A stretch of DNA of 34,406 bases from Alphaproteobacteria bacterium (lineage in GTDB: Bacteria; Myxococcota_A; UBA796; UBA2385), in the NCBI GenBank assembly GCA_020632755.1, contig JACKEY010000027.1, forward strand, positions 1 to 34,406. Direction: 5' to 3'. The notes beneath the pieces were generated by a model. That model saw nothing but the letters and a program-made list of their open reading frames with translations, was not told where the DNA came from and ran no database searches. Positions 8,735 to 15,933 of the stretch are shown piece after piece. A program made the position numbers and the translations under genes. How positions within the stretch are numbered: the first letter of the stretch is position 1; each line of letters starts with the position of its first letter.

Positions 8735-10509
8735 GCGCGGCCCTGCTGCTGCTGGCCGGCTGTGGACCGGCGCCCCCCGCCGGGCCGACGGTCCAGGTCG
8801 GCCCGGTCGGCGTGGTCGTGGAGTCGCCGGCCGGGGTCCAGCGGGTGCGGCTGCGCGACCCGGCGGGTTTGCCCGTCGTGACCCGCCGCCTGCCCGCTCC
8901 CGTCGAGCGGGTCGAGCTCCCGTGGGTGTGGGAGGAGCCCGGCGCCTGGTCCGCCGAGGTGTGGACCGGCGCCGGGGACGGGCAGCCCGATGTGATCGCC
9001 TTCGCGGTCGTGCCGGGCGAGGGTGAGCTGCTGGTCGAGGTCGACGCCCCGGTCGGTCAGGGCGGGCGGGAGGTGGAGGAGGGGGAGCGCCTGACCCTGC
9101 CCCGCATCGACGGCACCCCGGGACAGCTCGCGGTGACCGCGACCGCGCTGCGGGCCGGCGAGGCCAGGCTAGCGGTGCTAGGCCCGGACGAGCAGGTCCT
9201 GGCCGAGGAGGTCGCCGACCTGCAGCCCGGCGAGCGGCTGGCCCTGCTGGCCACCATCGACGGCCCCGTGCGCATCGACGTGCAGGGGCCGACCCACCGG
9301 TTCTCCCTGCCGGTCGAAGCCCCGGCCATCCCCGCCGCCGCCCTCGCCGCCGACCTGTCCATCGTCGCTGTCGATCTGCCCGCCGACGGCACCGGGGCCC
9401 CCGATCCGGGGCGGGCGGCCGGTCGCGTGACCCTGCCCGCCCGGTGGTGGACCCGGGCGCTGTCGGTGGCCGGCCTGGGGGTCCGGGCGCGGGACCCGTG
9501 GGCGCCCTGGAGCTTCGTCGGCGTCGCGCTGCGCAACGACGGTGAGCGCGACCAGAACGTGCTCGTGCGCCTGCAGATCACCGAAGCCGACGGGTCCCCG
9601 GCGCCTGCCTTCCGCCGCCGCCTGCGGGCGGGGGACGACGGTGGCGCCACCGTCCAGGGGTTGCTGCGGCTGCCTGCTGGCCGGACCGTGCTCGCGGCGC
9701 TGCCCCTGTTCGTCGACGAGTCCCTGCTCGACCAGGACCTGGCGCGGGCCACCGCCTGGACCCGCCGCGTCGAGGTCCTGCCCCTCGGCGGCGGCGCACC
9801 GCTGCTGGTCGACGAAGGCCCGCTCTACGCCACCCGCGGCAGCACCGTCGCCAGCCTGGGCCTGGTCGCCGCCCTGTTGGCTGCGCTGTCGGGCACCGTG
9901 CTGCTGTGGCGGCGCGGCGGCCGCTGGCTGGCGGCGGCCCGGACCAGCGAGCTGATGACCATCGGTCTGTTCGGGGCCCTGACCTTCGTCGTGAGCGCCA
10001 TCGGTCGGCTGTTGACCATGGGCCTGGCTAGCGTGCTCGGTCCCTTCGCCACCTTCGCCACCGGCCTGGTCGACGACTGCCTGCGCTACACCCTGCTCGC
10101 CACGCTGCTCACCCTGGTGCCCCGGGTCGGCACCGCGTCGCTGGCGGTGCTCACCGGCTGGCTGCTGTCCGGCATCGCCCTCGGCAGCTTCGGCCCCACC
10201 GACCTGCTGTTCGTGGGCGGGCGCGTGTTCTGGCTCGAGTCCCTGCTGTGGCTGACCGGCATCACGCGGGTCGTGGGCTGGCAGGACCAGGGTCCGTGGG
10301 CGCGCTGGGCGCGGCTCGGGCTGGGCCTGGGCGGCGCCAGCCTGCTGACCAGCGCGACCGGGCTCGTGCTGCACGTCACGCTGTACCGGCTGTTCCTGGC
10401 CGAGTGGTACGTCGTGGCGGTGCTCGCCCTGCCGGGCTTCCTCTACGTGCTCTTCGCCTGCGCGCTGGCCGTGCCCTTCGCCGAGAGCCTGCGGAGGATC
10501 CAGCGATGA
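8731..10509 (+). CDS. Lipoprotein domain fused to ECF S-component-like membrane domain
   Basis: 592 residues, starting at a GTG that overlaps the previous stop. The N-terminus, VSAALLLLAGC, is a lipobox with Cys at residue 11. Residues ~15-365 form a soluble, beta-rich extracytoplasmic domain without a family I recognise. A transmembrane anchor follows at ~372-392, a basic stretch (WRRGGRW), then ~407-585 with about six hydrophobic helices beginning LMTIGLFGALTFVV. That opening, the size and the small-residue-rich helices resemble substrate-binding (S) components of energy-coupling factor transporters. The ATPase and T genes follow directly; the next start overlaps this stop in ATGA (10506-10509). 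With the B12 riboswitch upstream, the likely substrate is cobalamin, a corrinoid, cobalt or a B12 precursor. A 15-bp CTAG element lies inside the lipoprotein domain. Confidence 0.75.
   Translation: MSAALLLLAGCGPAPPAGPTVQVGPVGVVVESPAGVQRVRLRDPAGLPVVTRRLPAPVERVELPWVWEEPGAWSAEVWTGAGDGQPDVIAFAVVPGEGELLVEVDAPVGQGGREVEEGERLTLPRIDGTPGQLAVTATALRAGEARLAVLGPDEQVLAEEVADLQPGERLALLATIDGPVRIDVQGPTHRFSLPVEAPAIPAAALAADLSIVAVDLPADGTGAPDPGRAAGRVTLPARWWTRALSVAGLGVRARDPWAPWSFVGVALRNDGERDQNVLVRLQITEADGSPAPAFRRRLRAGDDGGATVQGLLRLPAGRTVLAALPLFVDESLLDQDLARATAWTRRVEVLPLGGGAPLLVDEGPLYATRGSTVASLGLVAALLAALSGTVLLWRRGGRWLAAARTSELMTIGLFGALTFVVSAIGRLLTMGLASVLGPFATFATGLVDDCLRYTLLATLLTLVPRVGTASLAVLTGWLLSGIALGSFGPTDLLFVGGRVFWLESLLWLTGITRVVGWQDQGPWARWARLGLGLGGASLLTSATGLVLHVTLYRLFLAEWYVVAVLALPGFLYVLFACALAVPFAESLRRIQR
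9167..9181 (+). repeat. 15-bp CTAG palindromic element, copy 2 (inside CDS)
   Basis: GGCTAGCGGTGCTAG, identical over 15 nt to 2091-2105. It lies in frame within the lipoprotein/S-component gene, contributing to residues RLAVLG. A degenerate relative (GGCTAGCG-TGCTCGG) is at 10026-10040 in the same gene, and the first 9 nt recur at 806-814 over the alr stop. Confidence 0.55.
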
Positions 10510-12167
10510 AGGGGCTGTCCCTGGTCGAGGCGGGCTACCGCTACCCGTCGGCGACGGCGCCGGCGGTCCAGGGCGTCTCCCTGCAGGTGGCGCCCGGCGA
10601 GGTCGTGCTGCTGACGGGGCCGACCGGCTGCGGCAAGTCGACCCTGCTGCGGCTGGCCTGCGGCCTGCTCCAGCGGCACGGGCAGGGTGGAGTCCTGGGG
10701 CGTGTCGGCCTCGACGGGCAGGATCCGGCCACCCTCGCGCCCCGGGTCCGTGTCGGGCGGGTCGGCTTCGTCGGCCAGGAGCCCGCAGATCAGCTGGTGG
10801 CGGGCACCGTGGCCGACGAGCTCGCATTCGCCATGGAGTCCGCCGGCCAGTCCGGCGCCGAGATCGACGCGGCCCTGGGGCCGCTGCTGGCCTCGGTCGG
10901 CCTCGACCTCGCCTTCGACCGGGACCCCCGGACCCTGTCCGGCGGCCAGACCCAGCGGCTGGTCGTCGCCGCTGCCCTGTCGGCCGGAGCGGGCGTGCTC
11001 GTCGCCGATGAACCCATCGCCCAGCTCGACCCCCGGGGCGCGACCGACCTGCTGGCGGGCCTGCGGACCCTGGCCCGGGACCGGCAGCTCGCCGTCCTGC
11101 TGGTCGAGCACCGGCTCGAGGCCTGCTGGCCCTTCCTCGACCGGGTGGTCGTCATGGACGCCGGGCGCCTGGTCGCCGACGAAGCGCGACGCGACATCGT
11201 GCCCGGGCACCCGCTGCTCGGCACCCTGCGCGGGCTCGGCCTGACCGTGCCGGGCGTGCTCGACCTGGCGGATCGCTGGGGGCTGGCCGAGGCCGAGGTC
11301 GCCGGGCGGCTGCGGACGGCTCCGGGGCGAGGGGAGGTGACCGGGGAGAAGGCTGTGGCGGCCGAGGCGGCTGCTGCCGGGCGAGGGGAGGAGGCCGCTG
11401 CGGCGGACCGGCCCGTGCGGGTCCGGGCGGAGGGGCTGCGGTTCTCCTACGGCGACGACGTGGTGCTGGGCGGCATCGACCTGTGCCTGCGGGCCGGCGA
11501 GCGGGTGGCGCTGCTGGGCGGCAACGGCGCGGGCAAGAGCACGCTGCTGGGTCTCATCGAGGGGCGGCTGCGGGGTCGGCTCTCGGTGCACGGCCGGGTC
11601 GTCGGCGTGCCCCAGGACCCGGACCTGGCGCTGTTCCAGCCGTCGGTGCGCGACGAGCTGGCCCACGGGCCGCTGGAAGCCGGCCACGCCGATGTGGCCG
11701 GGACCGTCGCCTGGGCGGCCGGAGCGCTGTCCCTGGACCCGTTGCTCGACCGTCCTCCCCACGCCTTGTCCCGTGGCCAGCGCCTGCGGGTGGCGGTGGC
11801 CGGCGCGCTGTCCTGCCGCCCCGACCTGCTCCTCCTCGACGAACCCACCAGCGGCCAGGACCACGACCAGGTCGAGCGCATGATGCGGGCCCTGACAGCC
11901 GCCCTCGTCGAAGGGCTGCTGCTGTTCGCCACCCACGATGTCGACCTCGCCCTGCGGCACGCCACGCGCGTGCTGGTGCTCCACCGGGGCCGACTGGTCG
12001 CCGACGGGCCTCCGCGGACCGTGCTGGCGTCGCTGCCGGCGTCGCTGCCGATCGTCGTGCCGCCCCTGGCGGCGCTGTGCCTGGACGCGGGCCGGGCGCC
12101 GGCGACGGCGGCGGAGCTGGCGGCTGCGGTGTCGCGGGGGCCACGGCCGGCCGGGGGGCCGCCGTGA
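10506..12167 (+). CDS. ecfA: ECF transporter ATPase, fused double ABC domain (A-A')
   Basis: 553 residues with two complete ABC ATPase domains in one chain. Domain 1: Walker A GPTGCGKST, Q-loop near GFVGQEPADQ, signature LSGGQTQ, Walker B VLVADEPIAQLDP, switch histidine in LLVEHRLE. Domain 2: Walker A GGNGAGKST, Q-loop GVPQDPDLALF, altered signature LSRGQRL, Walker B LLLLDEPTSGQD, switch histidine in FATHDVDLA. They are joined by an Ala/Glu/Gly-rich linker (~270-310). This is the fused form of the EcfA/EcfA' pair that powers ECF vitamin or metal uptake on the cytoplasmic face, as in YkoD-type proteins. ATG at 10506 overlaps the previous stop, and its own stop overlaps the ecfT start (GTGA, 12164-12167). 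Domain 2 has Arg in place of the second signature Gly, so the two sites may not be equivalent. Confidence 0.93.
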   Translation: MKGLSLVEAGYRYPSATAPAVQGVSLQVAPGEVVLLTGPTGCGKSTLLRLACGLLQRHGQGGVLGRVGLDGQDPATLAPRVRVGRVGFVGQEPADQLVAGTVADELAFAMESAGQSGAEIDAALGPLLASVGLDLAFDRDPRTLSGGQTQRLVVAAALSAGAGVLVADEPIAQLDPRGATDLLAGLRTLARDRQLAVLLVEHRLEACWPFLDRVVVMDAGRLVADEARRDIVPGHPLLGTLRGLGLTVPGVLDLADRWGLAEAEVAGRLRTAPGRGEVTGEKAVAAEAAAAGRGEEAAAADRPVRVRAEGLRFSYGDDVVLGGIDLCLRAGERVALLGGNGAGKSTLLGLIEGRLRGRLSVHGRVVGVPQDPDLALFQPSVRDELAHGPLEAGHADVAGTVAWAAGALSLDPLLDRPPHALSRGQRLRVAVAGALSCRPDLLLLDEPTSGQDHDQVERMMRALTAALVEGLLLFATHDVDLALRHATRVLVLHRGRLVADGPPRTVLASLPASLPIVVPPLAALCLDAGRAPATAAELAAAVSRGPRPAGGPP

Positions 12168-12967
12168 TCGATCCGCGCACGCGCCTGTTCCTGGTCACCG
12201 CCGTGGGTGTGCTGGCCATCTGCCTCGAGCAGCCCGGTGCGCTGGGCGCGCTCGTGCTCGCCACCCTGCTGCCGCTCGCCGTGTTGCGCGTGCCGGGCGT
12301 GTGGTGGCGCCGCGGCGTCATCGGCGTGCTGACCATCGTCTGGTCCACCGTCCTGTCCCAGGGCCTGTTCTACGCCGAGCAGCCGCGCGTGGCGCTCGTC
12401 GAGCTGGGCCCCCTCGTCCTGTGGCGCGAGGGCGTGCGCTGGGGCCTCGTCCAGAGCCTGCGCTTCGTGGCGGTCAGCCTGGCCGGGCTCGGCCTGGCCG
12501 TCAGCACCTCGCCCGATCGCCTCTACGCCGCCATGCTCCGGCTCCGCGTGCCCTTCGGCCTGGCGCTCATGGCCACCACGGCGCTGCGCATGGTGCCGGC
12601 CGTCGGCCAGGAGCTCTGGACCGTCCGCCGGGCCCGCGCCGCCCGCGGCCGTCCGGCCTGGCGCCGGGCGCCGTGGCGCTGGCTGGCCCTCGAGGTCGGT
12701 CTGCTGCGCCCCGTCGTCGCGCGCGCCTGGCGCCGGGCCCACGCCCTGGCCGAGAGCCTGGACGCGCGCGGCTTCGATCCTCTCGCCCCGCGGGCCGTGC
12801 GCCGGCCGCTTCGGATGGGAGCGCTCGACGGGGGCATCGTGGTGGGCGTCGGGCTGGTCACCGCCACCGTCGTCGCCCTGCGGGTGCTCTACCTGCTCTA
12901 CGTCGGCGAGGTCCTGTACGTGCCCGCGCTGCGCGGGGTGTACGGGTTCGTGCGGGGGTGGTTGTAG
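12164..12967 (+). CDS. ecfT: ECF transporter transmembrane T component
   Basis: 267 residues, multi-helix membrane protein of the EcfT/CbiQ family. Hydrophobic segments lie at ~8-45, 48-70, 95-120, 135-150 and 220-250. The cytoplasmic coupling region contains Arg/Ala-rich helices and the family signature AESLDARGF, the AxxxRGF-type coupling motif that docks on the ATPases. In ECF transporters EcfT links the two ATPase domains to the S component and transmits ATP-driven motion. The GTG start overlaps the ATPase stop. The stop at 12965-12967 is only 13 nt before the first 62-bp repeat, so the array would be the 3' UTR of this operon unless transcription ends immediately. Confidence 0.9.
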   Translation: MIDPRTRLFLVTAVGVLAICLEQPGALGALVLATLLPLAVLRVPGVWWRRGVIGVLTIVWSTVLSQGLFYAEQPRVALVELGPLVLWREGVRWGLVQSLRFVAVSLAGLGLAVSTSPDRLYAAMLRLRVPFGLALMATTALRMVPAVGQELWTVRRARAARGRPAWRRAPWRWLALEVGLLRPVVARAWRRAHALAESLDARGFDPLAPRAVRRPLRMGALDGGIVVGVGLVTATVVALRVLYLLYVGEVLYVPALRGVYGFVRGWL

Positions 12968-12980
12968 GCGGGGGGCGGCG

Positions 12981-13461
12981 TCTTCGAGCGCGCAGCGATG
13001 GCTTGTCGTTGCGGGCTCGTGAACGGCCGGGCCGTCAATCGGTCTTCGAGCGCGCAGCGATGGCTTGTCGTTGCGGGCTCGTGAACGCCGGGGCCGGCGA
13101 TCGGTCTTCGAGCGCGCAGCGATGGCTTGTCGTTGCGGGCTCGTGAACGTCTGGACCGGCGATCGGTCTTCGAGCGCGCAGCGATGGCTTGTCGCTGCAC
13201 GCTGGTGAACCTCCGATCCGCCAACCCGTCTTCGAGCGCGCAGCGATGGCTTGTCGCTGCACGCTCGTGAACCCCTGGCCCGTCAATCGGTCTTCGAGCG
13301 CGCAGCGATGGCCTATCGCTGCACGCTGGTGAACCTCCGAGCCGCCAACCCGTCTTCGAGCCCGCAGCGATCGCGTATCGCTGCACGCTGGTGAACCTCC
13401 GAGCCGCCAACCCGTCTTCGAGCCCGCAGCGATCGCCTATCGCTGCCCCCTCGCGAACCTC
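12981..13461 (+). repeat. Tandem array of eight 62-bp hairpin repeats
   Basis: Units start at 12981, 13043, 13105, 13167, 13229, 13291, 13353 and 13415, exactly 62 bp apart; the last is partial. Each unit begins TCTTCGAGC, has a ~44-nt conserved core ending GTGAAC or GCGAAC, then an 18-nt less conserved tail. The core folds as a hairpin: invariant 5' arm GCAGCGAT, 5-nt loop (GGCTT, GGCCT, CGCGT or CGCCT), 3' arm GTCGTTGC (units 1-3), GTCGCTGC (4-5) or ATCGCTGC (6-8). Outer arms GAGC/GCTC or AGCG/CGCT extend it. Every inner-arm change keeps pairing through G-U, G-C or A-U on plus-strand RNA. The tails are related to each other, so this is not a CRISPR. It fills the 533-nt gap between ecfT and the next gene; 62 is not a multiple of 3, arguing against coding. 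Confidence 0.95.
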
Positions 13462-13476
13462 CTAGCAGCGCTAGCC
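13462..13476 (-). repeat. 15-bp CTAG palindromic element, copy 3
   Basis: Read on the minus strand this is GGCTAGCGCTGCTAG, 14 of 15 bases identical to the copies at 2091 and 9167. It sits exactly where the 18-nt tail of the eighth 62-bp repeat would be, and 25 bp before the arylsulfotransferase-like gene. Confidence 0.55.
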
Positions 13477-13500
13477 CCCTCCTCCAGCTACACCTCCCCC

Positions 13501-14916
13501 ATGCCCTCCTTCCTGCTCCCGCTCCTCCTCGCCTGCACCGGCGCACCCTCCGACTCGGGCACGCCCGCCGACGCGGACACCGACATCGACGGGGCCACCG
13601 ACACGGACGGCGCCACCGACAGCGGCGACCCGCTGCCGCTGCTGGGCCCGGTGACGGTCAGCCTGGACGACGACACGCCGATCATGCTGTGGGTGGAGTG
13701 GACGCTGAACGCGGACGTGGACGCGGTCTGGCTGACCTTCCTCGACGCGGACGGGGAGTGGCGCAGCTCGCCCGAGCGCGCGGGCACGCCCGGTCCCCAC
13801 GATGAAGTGGTGCTGGGCCTGCCGCAGGACACGGCGACGACGGTGCGGATCATGGCCCGCGTCGACGGGGTCGACGAGCTGCTGCACGAGACCTCGGCGC
13901 GCACGGGGCTGTTGTTCGACAGCCGCCTGGAGCCCACGGAGATCAGCTGGGACCCGGGCCTGGCCAGCGACGCGCCCTACCTGTTCGGCTCGGTCGAGGT
14001 GAACAGCACCGGCTACTACTGGGGCCCGTTCACCCTGTTCGTGGCCGACCGGCAGGGCCGCATCGTGTGGTACCGGCGCCTGGACGGCGAGACGTGGACG
14101 CTGTTCCCGCAGCTGTCCCGCGACGGCACGCACGTGGTCTACGAGCGCGGGCGCTTCGTCGGGGTGTTCGACGGGGCCGAGACCTTCGTGGACCGGCGCA
14201 CGCTGTCGGGCCGCTACCACGAGGTCACGGAGATGGACGCGCTGGGCTTCTCGTTCTGGGAGCTGCCCGACGGGAGCCTGCTCTACGACGACTACAGCGA
14301 CTGGCCCCAGGTCTGGCTGACCGAGGTCGCGCCCGACGGCGCCCGGCGGCAGATCTGGGAGTGCTTCGACTGGATCGGGGACCGCTGCGCGAGCGAGGCC
14401 TGCTGCTCGCCGAACGCGGTGAAGTGGGACGAGGAGACCGACACGGTGCTCTGGTCGCTGTTCGACTCGCACACGGTGGTCCGGGTCGACCGTCCGACGG
14501 GCGAGGTGGTGGCGTCATGGGGTCAGCTCGACGGAAGCTGGGCCTTCGACCCGCCGGACAGCAACTTCGACAAGCAGCACTGGCCCGAGCTCACGGCCGA
14601 CGGCACGCTGCTCATCAGCACCCACACGGTGGACGGCGCCGAGCAGCGCTGGCGGGAGTTCTCGCTGGACGAGGACACGCAGACGCTCCACCAGATCTGG
14701 TCCTACGGCGACGCCGACGCGCCCTTCGCCGAACACCACGGCGAGGCGGTGCGGCTGGCCAACGGCAACACGCTCGGCAACTTCGGCAGCGGCGGGGTGG
14801 TGCGCGAGGTGACCCCCGACGGGCAGACCGCCTGGGAGCTGCAGTGGTCGCAGCCCTTCATGCTGGGGCACCAGGAGCTCATCGACGACCTGTACGCGCT
14901 GGATCGCGGCCCCTGA
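13501..14916 (+). CDS. Arylsulfotransferase (ASST)-like lipoprotein
   Basis: 471 residues. The signal MPSFLLPLLLAC is extremely short with the lipobox Cys at residue 12, followed by an Asp/Thr/Ser/Gly-rich linker (to ~45) and a fibronectin-like segment (~50-130). From ~150 on it carries blade-like repeats characteristic of the ASST family: GRIVWYRRLDGETW, ELPDGSLLYDDY, WSLFDSHTVVRVDRPTGEVV, KQHWPELTADGTLLISTHT, GEAVRLANGNTLGNFGSGG and VREVTPDGQTAWEL. ASST enzymes transfer sulfate between phenolic compounds in the periplasm, but many lipoprotein homologues are uncharacterised, so the activity is not assured. A pair of adjacent Cys (EACCSPN) may form disulfides. No clear ribosome-binding site is seen; TACACC 6 nt before the ATG could indicate a leaderless message. 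A large hairpin follows the stop. Confidence 0.8.
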   Translation: MPSFLLPLLLACTGAPSDSGTPADADTDIDGATDTDGATDSGDPLPLLGPVTVSLDDDTPIMLWVEWTLNADVDAVWLTFLDADGEWRSSPERAGTPGPHDEVVLGLPQDTATTVRIMARVDGVDELLHETSARTGLLFDSRLEPTEISWDPGLASDAPYLFGSVEVNSTGYYWGPFTLFVADRQGRIVWYRRLDGETWTLFPQLSRDGTHVVYERGRFVGVFDGAETFVDRRTLSGRYHEVTEMDALGFSFWELPDGSLLYDDYSDWPQVWLTEVAPDGARRQIWECFDWIGDRCASEACCSPNAVKWDEETDTVLWSLFDSHTVVRVDRPTGEVVASWGQLDGSWAFDPPDSNFDKQHWPELTADGTLLISTHTVDGAEQRWREFSLDEDTQTLHQIWSYGDADAPFAEHHGEAVRLANGNTLGNFGSGGVVREVTPDGQTAWELQWSQPFMLGHQELIDDLYALDRGP

Positions 14917-14920
14917 GCAT

Positions 14921-14979
14921 CGCTCTCGGGCGCTCCCCTACCGCGGCGATCCGGGACGGGTAGAGGAGGGACGAGAGCG
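14921..14979 (+). terminator. Long intergenic stem-loop after the ASST-like gene
   Basis: CGCTCTCG (14921-14928) pairs perfectly with CGAGAGCG (14972-14979). After a small internal loop, CTCC (14933-14936) pairs with GGAG (14965-14968), then CTACC (14938-14942) with GGTAG (14959-14963), and the apical CGG-CGAT-CCG (14944-14953) can form a small stem. About 20 base pairs in total, beginning 4 nt after a stop codon. No T-tract follows, so it may be a factor-assisted terminator or a structured RNA in the 93-nt gap. Confidence 0.5.
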
Positions 14980-15009
14980 GCGGGTCGGCCTGGTCCGTCG
15001 TGGGAATCC

Positions 15010-15909
15010 GTGCCCGGAGGCCATGTGCTGCGTTGGGGAATCATCGGCGTGGGCCGAGCCGGTCGAGCGCGCGCCCGGGCCATCGCGGAGGATCCCCGCA
15101 GCCAGGCGGTCCTGGGCTTCCGGGGCGACCCGGGCGCCGTCGGGCTGGCGACGGCCCCCTCGGTCAGTGAGCTGCTCCGCAAGGTCGACGCGGTGGCGAT
15201 CTGCGCCCCGGACACGCAGCACCCGCAGCTGATCCGCGCCGCCCTGTCCCGCGGCCTGCACGTGCTCACCGAGTTCCCGCTGGCCGGGTCCGCCGACGTC
15301 GGCGCCGACCTGCTGGCGATGGCCGCCGACCGCGGCGTGGTGCTGCACGTCGAGCACATCGAGCTGCTGGGCCCGGTCGCCCACGCCCTGCGCGAGCACA
15401 CCCGCGGCCTGCGTCCCACCGGCGGCGGCGTGACCTTCACCGGCGGCAGCCGCAAGGGCACCTACGGCCTGGCCCACGCCAACGTGGCCCGGCTGCACCG
15501 GATCGTGGACGCGCTGGGGCTGCCCGACCGCGTCCGCGTGACCGGCCGCGGCCCGGGCTTCATGCAGGGCGATCTCCAGTACGGCGACGCCGAGCTGGAC
15601 CTGGACTTCCGGCTGCAGGACGGCCTGCCCCGCCACACGGGGCTGCGCATCGAAGCCGCCGGGCCCGAGGGCCCCGTGGTGCTCGAGCAGCGGGACGACA
15701 CGCTGACCCGTGACGGCGCGCCGGTGGCCCTGCCGACCCTGCCCGGCCTGTTCCTGCAGGACCAGCTCTGCGCGACGGCGCGCATCCTGGACGGCGCCCA
15801 GCCCTACGTCACCGACGAGCGGGTGCTGCAGGTGCTGGCCATGGCCGATGCGCTGGTCCGCGCCAGCCCCGAGGGCGGCTTCGTGCCCTGGGAACCCGCC
15901 GCCGCCTGA
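15010..15909 (+). CDS. Gfo/Idh/MocA-family oxidoreductase, biliverdin reductase-like
   Basis: 299 residues. The N-terminal Rossmann fold is seen as WGIIGVGRAGRARARAI and then VDAVAICAPDTQHPQLIRAALSRGLHVLTEFPLA, where EFPLA replaces the EKP of sugar dehydrogenases. The segment VVLHVEHIELLGPVAHAL followed by a beta-sheet domain with VARLHRIVDALG resembles biliverdin reductase (BvdR/BVR-A) more than sugar oxidoreductases; biliverdin reductase turns biliverdin into bilirubin with NAD(P)H. The start is GTG 15010 with GGGA 5 nt upstream. No haem oxygenase gene is in the window, so substrate is uncertain, but the convergent neighbour is a Fur-box TonB/imelysin operon, which would suit a haem or tetrapyrrole role. 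A generic NAD(P)-dependent oxidoreductase remains the safe reading. Confidence 0.75.
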   Translation: MPGGHVLRWGIIGVGRAGRARARAIAEDPRSQAVLGFRGDPGAVGLATAPSVSELLRKVDAVAICAPDTQHPQLIRAALSRGLHVLTEFPLAGSADVGADLLAMAADRGVVLHVEHIELLGPVAHALREHTRGLRPTGGGVTFTGGSRKGTYGLAHANVARLHRIVDALGLPDRVRVTGRGPGFMQGDLQYGDAELDLDFRLQDGLPRHTGLRIEAAGPEGPVVLEQRDDTLTRDGAPVALPTLPGLFLQDQLCATARILDGAQPYVTDERVLQVLAMADALVRASPEGGFVPWEPAAA

Positions 15910-15933
15910 GCGCGCAGCGGCCCCTCAGCGCTC
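15908..15933. terminator. Candidate shared terminator stem between convergent genes
   Basis: GAGCGC (15908-15913) and GCGCTC (15928-15933) form a 6-bp inverted repeat spanning the 15-nt gap between the convergent oxidoreductase and TonB-receptor stop codons. No T-tracts flank it. Support is only positional and structural. Confidence 0.3.

Noticed and set aside
12981..13461. CRISPR array
   Set aside because: The 18-nt 'spacers' are similar to each other and too short, the repeat is ~44 nt with drift, and no cas genes are nearby.
12898..13546. Minus-strand protein made of repeated FTSVQRQAIAARSKT-like peptides
   Set aside because: The 62-bp period rotates through all three frames, giving three unrelated peptides in turn; there is no ribosome-binding site and the conserved property is base pairing, not codons.
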